From positions 1 through 28,766 of the forward strand of contig CABSNL010000024.1 of the NCBI GenBank assembly GCA_902479095.1: DNA of 28,766 bases, written 5' to 3'. Below are positions 24,386 to 28,766 of this stretch, piece by piece; position 1 is the first letter of the stretch; each line of letters starts with the position of its first letter. A program made the translations under genes and the position numbers. The DNA comes from an uncultured Collinsella sp. Its GTDB lineage: Bacteria > Actinomycetota > Coriobacteriia > Coriobacteriales > Coriobacteriaceae. The notes below the pieces were generated by a model. It ran no database searches. It worked only from the letters and a program-made list of their open reading frames with translations, and was not told the DNA's origin.

Positions 24386-25115
24386 AGCGGAGCTTGCTGG
24401 TCTCGAAGTACTCGGGGAACTGGTCCAGGACCTCGGTTTGGTTGCGGAACATCATGTGCAGGTGCTTGCTGACCAAAAAGCTCGCTTCGATGGGGTCGCG
24501 ACCGGCGATAGCGCGGCGAATCTGCTTGTGCTCGTTCACGATGTCCTGATTGTCGAGAACCTGCGTGGCAGCGCGCAGCCAGCGGAAGCGCTCAAGGTCG
24601 GCATTGGTCTCTTCGAGCCACGACCACACGGTGCTGCGACATGCGATGCTAAAAATCATGTGATGCATGAGGTTGTCGCTCAAAAAGAAGCCGATGCGAT
24701 CCTCTTCGGCCATGGCCTTTTCCTGCAGCACGATGGCGCGGTCGAGCTGCTCGATGCCAGCCGACGTGGCGCGCGCGCAGCACTCCACGATCACCTGCTT
24801 TTCCAGATGCTCGCGGATGTAACAGGCACTCTCGGCAAGGGTGAGGTTGATGGGCGAGACGTAGGTACCGCTCTGGGGCACGGTGCGCACCAGGCCTTCC
24901 TGCGCCAAACGAACTAAAGCCTCGCGCACAGGGGTGCGCCCCATATCCAGGTCGTCGCAAAGTTGCTTGACGCCCAGCTTTTCGCCCGGCTTGTAGTCCA
25001 GGTAGACGATTTTGCGTCGAATGGTGTGGTAGGACTGGTCCTGTAGGCTCGTTTCCTGCTCGCCGACGTGCATCGATTCTTCCATAGCGCCTCGCAACTG
25101 TTCTATCAAACTCAT
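24384..25115 (-). CDS. GntR-family (FCD domain) transcriptional regulator
   Basis: A 243-residue regulator. The N-terminal winged helix (YHTIRRKIVYLDYKPGEKLGVKQLCDDLDMGRTPVREALVRLAQEGLVRTVPQSGTYVSP, about 29-87) carries the typical GntR TPVREAL recognition helix. The C-terminal all-helical FCD domain (about 95-230) has candidate metal/effector His residues in NLMHHMIF and SKHLHMMF. Such proteins usually sense carboxylates. Start uncertain: 25115 has no ribosome site, while 25085 (GAGG) and 25073 (GGAAG) do. It is divergent from the YeiH-family gene and may control it. Confidence 0.88.
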   Translation of the reverse strand: MSLIEQLRGAMEESMHVGEQETSLQDQSYHTIRRKIVYLDYKPGEKLGVKQLCDDLDMGRTPVREALVRLAQEGLVRTVPQSGTYVSPINLTLAESACYIREHLEKQVIVECCARATSAGIEQLDRAIVLQEKAMAEEDRIGFFLSDNLMHHMIFSIACRSTVWSWLEETNADLERFRWLRAATQVLDNQDIVNEHKQIRRAIAGRDPIEASFLVSKHLHMMFRNQTEVLDQFPEYFETSKLR

Positions 25116-25278
25116 ATGTCAGTTGTTAATTATGCCGCGAATCAGCTCTCCGCGGTGGGTAATTCGGCTGTTGCCTGAGAACTATTGCGGCATCTTAGTC
25201 TGTGTTTGCGCAAGGCTGCGCTCAATGTTGCCGTATCATAAGCCGTCGCAAACGTGAAATAGAAAGAAGGAATCCCAT
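25116..25278 (+). promoter_or_regulatory. Divergent intergenic region, GntR / YeiH genes
   Basis: A TATCAT box (25234-25239) precedes the plus-strand gene, and a GAAGGA ribosome site lies 8 nt before its ATG. An imperfect CCGCG/CGCGG repeat lies near 25135-25156. No clear GntR operator was recognised. Confidence 0.35.
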
Positions 25279-26313
25279 ATGCAACTGGCAAATATCGTAC
25301 GCGAGCGCTGGAAAGGCGTCTTGTTCTGCCTGATCATCGCTATCCCCGCGACGTTGCTCGGCAAACAAATTGAGGTGGTCGGCGGTCCGGTATTTGCCAT
25401 CCTCTTTGGTATGGTCCTGGCGCTCGTCTTTCCCAAGAATCGTCGCGAACAGCTCGCCGCCGGCGTTACCTATACGTCCAAAAAAGTCTTGCAGTACGCG
25501 GTTATCCTGCTTGGCTTTGGCATGAACCTCTCCCAGATTCTGTCCAAGGGCGCCCAGTCGCTGCCGATTATCGTGGCGACAATCTCGACCTCGCTTGTCA
25601 TCGCCTTTGTGCTCTGCCGCGTTATGAACGTGCCGGGCAAGATCGCGACGCTTGTGGGTGTGGGTTCGTCGATTTGCGGTGGTTCTGCCATCGCCGCGAC
25701 CGCACCCGTCATCGATGCCGACGATCGCGAGATTGCCCAGGCCATCTCGGTCATCTTCCTGTTTAACGTTATCGCGGCGCTCGTGTTTCCGACGCTCGGC
25801 GGCATGCTCGGGCTGACCAACGAGGGCTTTGGCCTGTTTGCCGGTACCGCCATCAACGACACCTCGTCGGTAACGGCTGCGGCGAGCGCCTGGGACAGCA
25901 TGCATCCCGGCGCAAATGTGCTCGAAAGCGCCACGGTGGTCAAGCTCACCAGGACGCTGGCTATCATTCCCATCACGTTGGTCCTCGCATGCTGGCAGAT
26001 GCATCTGGCACGCAAGGCCGGCGGCGACGCCAAAAGCACGTTCTCGCTTAAACGCGCGTTTCCCATGTTTGTGCTGTTCTTTGTGCTGGCGAGCGTGATC
26101 ACCACGGTGTTTCAGCTTCCCGTGTCCATCACGGCGCCCATCAAGGAGCTGTCGAAATTCTTTATTGTGATGGCCATGGCGGCTATTGGTTTTAATACCG
26201 ATATCGTTGAGCTGGTCAAAAAGGGCGGCAAGCCCATCGCGCTGGGCTTTTGCTGCTGGATTGGCATTGCGTGCATGAGTTTGGGAATGCAACACGTACT
26301 GGGAATCTGGTAG
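25279..26313 (+). CDS. YeiH-family putative sulfate exporter / transporter
   Basis: A 344-residue polytopic inner-membrane protein of the UPF0324/YeiH family (annotated in databases as putative sulfate exporter; the transported compound is not well proven). About nine or ten hydrophobic segments span the protein. Family marks are VILLGFGMNLSQI near 75-87, GVGSSICGGSAIAATAPVI near 125-145, GTAINDTSSVTAAAS near 195-209 and the late FFIVMAMAAIGFNTDI near 295. The divergent GntR gene is its likely regulator. Confidence 0.88.
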   Translation: MQLANIVRERWKGVLFCLIIAIPATLLGKQIEVVGGPVFAILFGMVLALVFPKNRREQLAAGVTYTSKKVLQYAVILLGFGMNLSQILSKGAQSLPIIVATISTSLVIAFVLCRVMNVPGKIATLVGVGSSICGGSAIAATAPVIDADDREIAQAISVIFLFNVIAALVFPTLGGMLGLTNEGFGLFAGTAINDTSSVTAAASAWDSMHPGANVLESATVVKLTRTLAIIPITLVLACWQMHLARKAGGDAKSTFSLKRAFPMFVLFFVLASVITTVFQLPVSITAPIKELSKFFIVMAMAAIGFNTDIVELVKKGGKPIALGFCCWIGIACMSLGMQHVLGIW

Positions 26314-26372
26314 AGAAGTAGCTTGTTTGCGTGCTGCGTGCTTCGTGCTGGTGAGCGCATGCTTGCGGTGGA

Positions 26373-26462
26373 GCGATAGGAGCTCTTGCGGGTATGGCTT
26401 GTCCGCAGGTTTATAAGTCCCGAAGAGCTCTTATCGCCCCGCCAGGATGGCGATGCGGGGCA
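26373..26462 (+). other. Two hairpins in the gap before the NtrC-like gene
   Basis: The arms 26373-26387 and 26423-26437 pair over 15 bp (one G-U), closing further with CGGG/CCCG (26389-26392 and 26419-26422). A second hairpin follows (GCCCCG/CGGGGC with CGCCA/TGGCG inside, about 26436-26462). No T tract follows either. They could be a terminator for the YeiH-family gene or a leader of the next. No coding sequence is apparent between 26314 and 26586. Confidence 0.45.
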
Positions 26463-26586
26463 ACACCTATACTCGCAGGACGGCGCTTTCTGCCCTATAG
26501 TGTTTGGTGAGCAATATCGTTCAATTTTGAAACACTCGGTCGTGCGACCGCCGGCGGTTGCACGTCGCTGCAGACAGGGGCAAATC

Positions 26587-27804
26587 ATGGATAGCGATGC
26601 CAAGCTGAACATCTTGACCGATGCCCTAGCTGCTGCCGGGGCATCGGCATTGGCAATCGATGCGCGTGGGGACGTCGCGATCTCGACCATGAATGACGCG
26701 GCGCTTGAGCGGGATGTGGCGGCTTTTGTTGCCGAACGCCTCGACCGTATAGGAGATGGCGCGCGTCTTGTTATGGGGCGTGCGGGTACGCGCCTGAGCC
26801 TGACCGTTCGCCCTGCCGACAAAGAGGGCGGGGGCCTTTGGGCCGTCGTGGTCCGCGAGGTGCGCGGTGCCGCGGCGCATGCGGGCGTCGAGTGGCTCAA
26901 CGCCGACGAAGTTGAGGCCCGCTACGAATCGAGCGCGTACGGCATCGTTGAGGGAGCGGCTTCAGTGGCTGCACCGGTTGCCGAGAGCTACGCGCGCGGT
27001 GTGCCCCTTATGCTCGAGGGCGAGCTGGGAGCGGGCCAGGTCGAGATCGCCAAGCGCCTCTATCTGGACGGTCCTTTTGCCGATCAGCCCTTTGTTTCCG
27101 TCGCGCTCGATGAACTCACCGATCGCGGTTGGCGCCATGTGCTCAAAAGCTCCGAATCGCCGCTGTTCCAAACGGGGCTGACACTTTGCATTGAGGGCTG
27201 GAACGCGGTTGGTCCCCGGCGCCTTCGCGAGCTCGTTTCCACGATGGCCGACACCGCGTTGGCGACGCGCTGCCATGTGGTGCTGACGGCGAATGACATG
27301 CCGGGCGGCAGCGAAAGTGATCAAGCCGCCTTTGTGACCGAGCGCTTCGCCTGTGCGGTGAGCGTGGCGCCGGCAATCGCCGAGCAGGGAGCCGCGTCGA
27401 CGAAGGCTGCGCGCTATTTGGAATATCTCGCTGATGCATTTGGAACGGCAGCGCCCACGCTGTCTGTCGCGGCGACGAAGACGCTCGATGCTTACCGCTG
27501 GCCGCGCAATTATCTGCAGCTCCGCGAGGTCTCGGAACGACTGTATATATTGGTGGGGGCGGGCACGGTGGACCGCGCTGTGGCGGAGGAAGTGCTCGCC
27601 CAAGAGGACGTGATCAAGACCGCAACCTTTGGCGCCCCGACGCTTGAAAGTGACCTGTATATCCTGCGACCGCTGGCCGATACCGAGCGAGATATCGCGC
27701 ATCTGGTTGTAGACCATCTCCACGGCAACCGAACCCGTGCGGCGGAGGTGCTGGGCATAAGCCGTACAACGCTGTGGCGCTTGCTGAAGGACGATGACCG
27801 TTGA
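26587..27804 (+). CDS. NtrC-like protein with degenerate AAA+ domain and Fis-type HTH
   Basis: A 405-residue cytoplasmic protein that resembles sigma-54 activators but has lost key motifs. The Walker A region reads LEGELGAGQVEIAKRL, lacking the G-x-x-G-x-G-K-[ST] lysine. The Walker B region reads TLCIEGWNAV in place of TLFLDEI, and no GAFTGA loop is seen. The sensor II region is recognisable as YRWPRNYLQLREVSERLYIL. The C-terminus is a good Fis-type HTH (HGNRTRAAEVLGISRTTLWRLLKDD). It therefore probably binds DNA without ATP-driven sigma-54 activation. I chose the start at 26587 with AGGGG 6 nt upstream. Confidence 0.75.
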   Translation: MDSDAKLNILTDALAAAGASALAIDARGDVAISTMNDAALERDVAAFVAERLDRIGDGARLVMGRAGTRLSLTVRPADKEGGGLWAVVVREVRGAAAHAGVEWLNADEVEARYESSAYGIVEGAASVAAPVAESYARGVPLMLEGELGAGQVEIAKRLYLDGPFADQPFVSVALDELTDRGWRHVLKSSESPLFQTGLTLCIEGWNAVGPRRLRELVSTMADTALATRCHVVLTANDMPGGSESDQAAFVTERFACAVSVAPAIAEQGAASTKAARYLEYLADAFGTAAPTLSVAATKTLDAYRWPRNYLQLREVSERLYILVGAGTVDRAVAEEVLAQEDVIKTATFGAPTLESDLYILRPLADTERDIAHLVVDHLHGNRTRAAEVLGISRTTLWRLLKDDDR

Positions 27805-27815
27805 GCGAGGCGCCC

Positions 27816-27844
27816 GTGACCGCGCGCGACGCGTGTGCTACAGT
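27816..27844 (+). promoter_or_regulatory. Promoter for the membrane-protein gene
   Basis: GTGACC (27816-27821), 17 nt, TACAGT (27839-27844). This argues against the GTG at 27835 as the start of the next gene and supports 27889. Confidence 0.5.
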
Positions 27845-27888
27845 CCAAAGCGTTATTGTTTCGATTTGGTTACGGCGTGCGAGGGCAT

Positions 27889-28464
27889 ATGGCTGAGACT
27901 TCAAAACCGAGCCGCAGAAGGCGGAGTGCCGCGCCGGTCAACCGACGCACGACATCGGTGACGTGGGGCAAACACGCCTCGGGGTTTGATGGCTCGTTCA
28001 AGCGCACTAAATACGGCTATCCTTCGGCAAGCGCCCGCTTGGCAATGCAGGCAGAGTCCTCGCTGTGGGGCCGCAAACGCGTGGTGGGCTCAAAGCTCAA
28101 GCACGACGGAACGCTCGGCTACATCAGCCGCGGGGCGGCTCGCCGCAGCGGGCTCAATCCCGCCGGCTGGCATCGCTACGTGCCGATCGTGGCCGCCGTT
28201 GCAGTGATCGTCATCGCGCTCGCTGCGCTTGGCTACGCCGGCGGTGGCGCCAACTTGGACGCAATGTTTAAATCGCCCGAGCTCGCGCATGTAGGTACAG
28301 AAGTTGTCGAGGGCGCTCAGGCCCAGACGGGCGTCGCGCCCCAGCGCGGTATCGTTGCGGCGGCCTCCACCATCGCCGATGCGCAAAAGGACGAGGACGA
28401 ACAGGGCGATGGCGCCGAAACGGCCCAGACGAACGAAACGACGACAACTCCATCGGCAAGATAA
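27889..28464 (+). CDS. Hypothetical single-pass membrane protein
   Basis: A 191-residue protein without a known domain. The N-terminal ~95 residues are strongly basic (RRRRSAAPVNRRTT, KRTKYGYPSASARL) and probably cytoplasmic. One transmembrane segment follows near residues 103-125 (VPIVAAVAVIVIALAALGY). The C-terminal ~65 residues are acidic and Thr/Gln-rich, probably extracellular and disordered. The start at 27889 follows GAGGG by 3 nt. It may be a surface or regulatory membrane protein; function not recognisable. Confidence 0.6.
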   Translation: MAETSKPSRRRRSAAPVNRRTTSVTWGKHASGFDGSFKRTKYGYPSASARLAMQAESSLWGRKRVVGSKLKHDGTLGYISRGAARRSGLNPAGWHRYVPIVAAVAVIVIALAALGYAGGGANLDAMFKSPELAHVGTEVVEGAQAQTGVAPQRGIVAAASTIADAQKDEDEQGDGAETAQTNETTTTPSAR

Positions 28465-28545
28465 GTTGCGAGTGGAACAGCAAATTTGGGACGGGGCTTT
28501 TTTAGCTGCCCAAGACAGTGGCTCATTCGATATCAGTCGCCAAAA

Positions 28546-28687
28546 GCGAGCGAGCCGCATTTGCGCCAAGGTGACGTGAAATGAGAGGGCGCTGACCTTC
28601 TGGTCGCGCCCTCGAAATTGAACGTCAGATTGGCGTGAATGCGGCCCGCGCAGCGTCAATGAGCCCGCCGTTCGGTAGAACGGCGGA
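28546..28687 (+). ncRNA. Structured repeat element, copy B
   Basis: Same layout as copy A: GCGAGCGAGC (28546-28555), a 16-bp outer helix (28554-28569 with 28630-28645) of different sequence to copy A but again fully paired, with the U-G/G-U pair at the same place, TGACGT/ACGTCA, GAAA, and an inner hairpin GAGGGCGC-U-GACC-TTCT-GGTC-GCGCCCTC. A CGCAGCGTC linker leads to a terminal hairpin CCGCCGTTC/GAACGGCGG. Together with copy C the helices show compensatory changes at several positions. Confidence 0.7.
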
Positions 28688-28711
28688 ACTAATTTCAAGA
28701 CTTTAGTCCGA

Positions 28712-28755
28712 TGGCCGCGCAGCGGCCAGCTTTAAACCACCCGCTACGCGGGTGG
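28712..28755. mobile_element. Possible end of an IS200/IS605-type element
   Basis: Two hairpins stand at the window edge: TGGCCGC/GCGGCCA (28712-28718 and 28722-28728) and CCACCCGC-TAC-GCGGGTGG (28737-28744 and 28748-28755). A subterminal CCACCCGC..GCGGGTGG hairpin near AAAC is typical of the ends of IS200/IS605 elements. No transposase gene is inside the window, so this is a tentative call. Confidence 0.3.
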
Positions 28756-28766
28756 AGACAAACGGC

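Overview
The window looks like chromosomal DNA from a GC-rich gut actinomycete of the Coriobacteriia, most likely Collinsella or a close relative. This is inferred from gene content, codon use and the style of the intergenic repeats; no search was run. It starts in what looks like the 3' end of a 5S rRNA with its terminator, so an rrn operon probably lies just to the left.

Region 1-9 kb is mostly housekeeping. It holds a tail-anchored membrane protein, an Hsp20 chaperone, an MBL-fold hydrolase, the conserved tilS-hpt-ftsH cluster (tRNA lysidine synthase, purine salvage, membrane protease), a class I aminotransferase and a PHP-domain phosphoesterase. Region 9-13.3 kb has an RlmD-type rRNA uracil methyltransferase, a 35-bp perfect inverted repeat, and a polar amino acid ABC importer (lipoprotein, permease, ATPase) whose operon is interrupted by a structured element. 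Region 13.6-16.8 kb has an EF-G-like GTPase with altered G motifs and a secreted or anchored nuclease.

Region 16.8-25 kb is richer in repeats and regulators. It includes an AlbA_2/HATPase_c_4 regulator preceded by an array of at least eight TCTCTCTAAA-type half-sites, then larE, a HAD phosphatase, a LacI regulator, glmS and a GntR regulator. The last part carries a YeiH-family transporter divergent from the GntR gene, an NtrC-like protein with a degenerate AAA+ domain but an intact Fis-type HTH, and a single-pass membrane protein. The right edge has IS200/IS605-like hairpins.

The most interesting signal is a structured element of about 140 nt present three times (19040-19187 +, 28546-28687 +, 12369-12507 -). 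The copies share single-stranded motifs while their helices change by compensatory substitutions: the middle helix TGACGT/ACGTCA becomes TGCTCC/GGAGCA. G-U pairs favour the same strand in all three. This points to a structured RNA, or an RNA-like mobile repeat. A second dispersed repeat is a hairpin of about 50 nt built on AACCTGCC/GGCAGGTT, with four copies, two of them flanking the AlbA_2 gene as direct repeats. A neighbouring hairpin shares its CCTGTCCC core.
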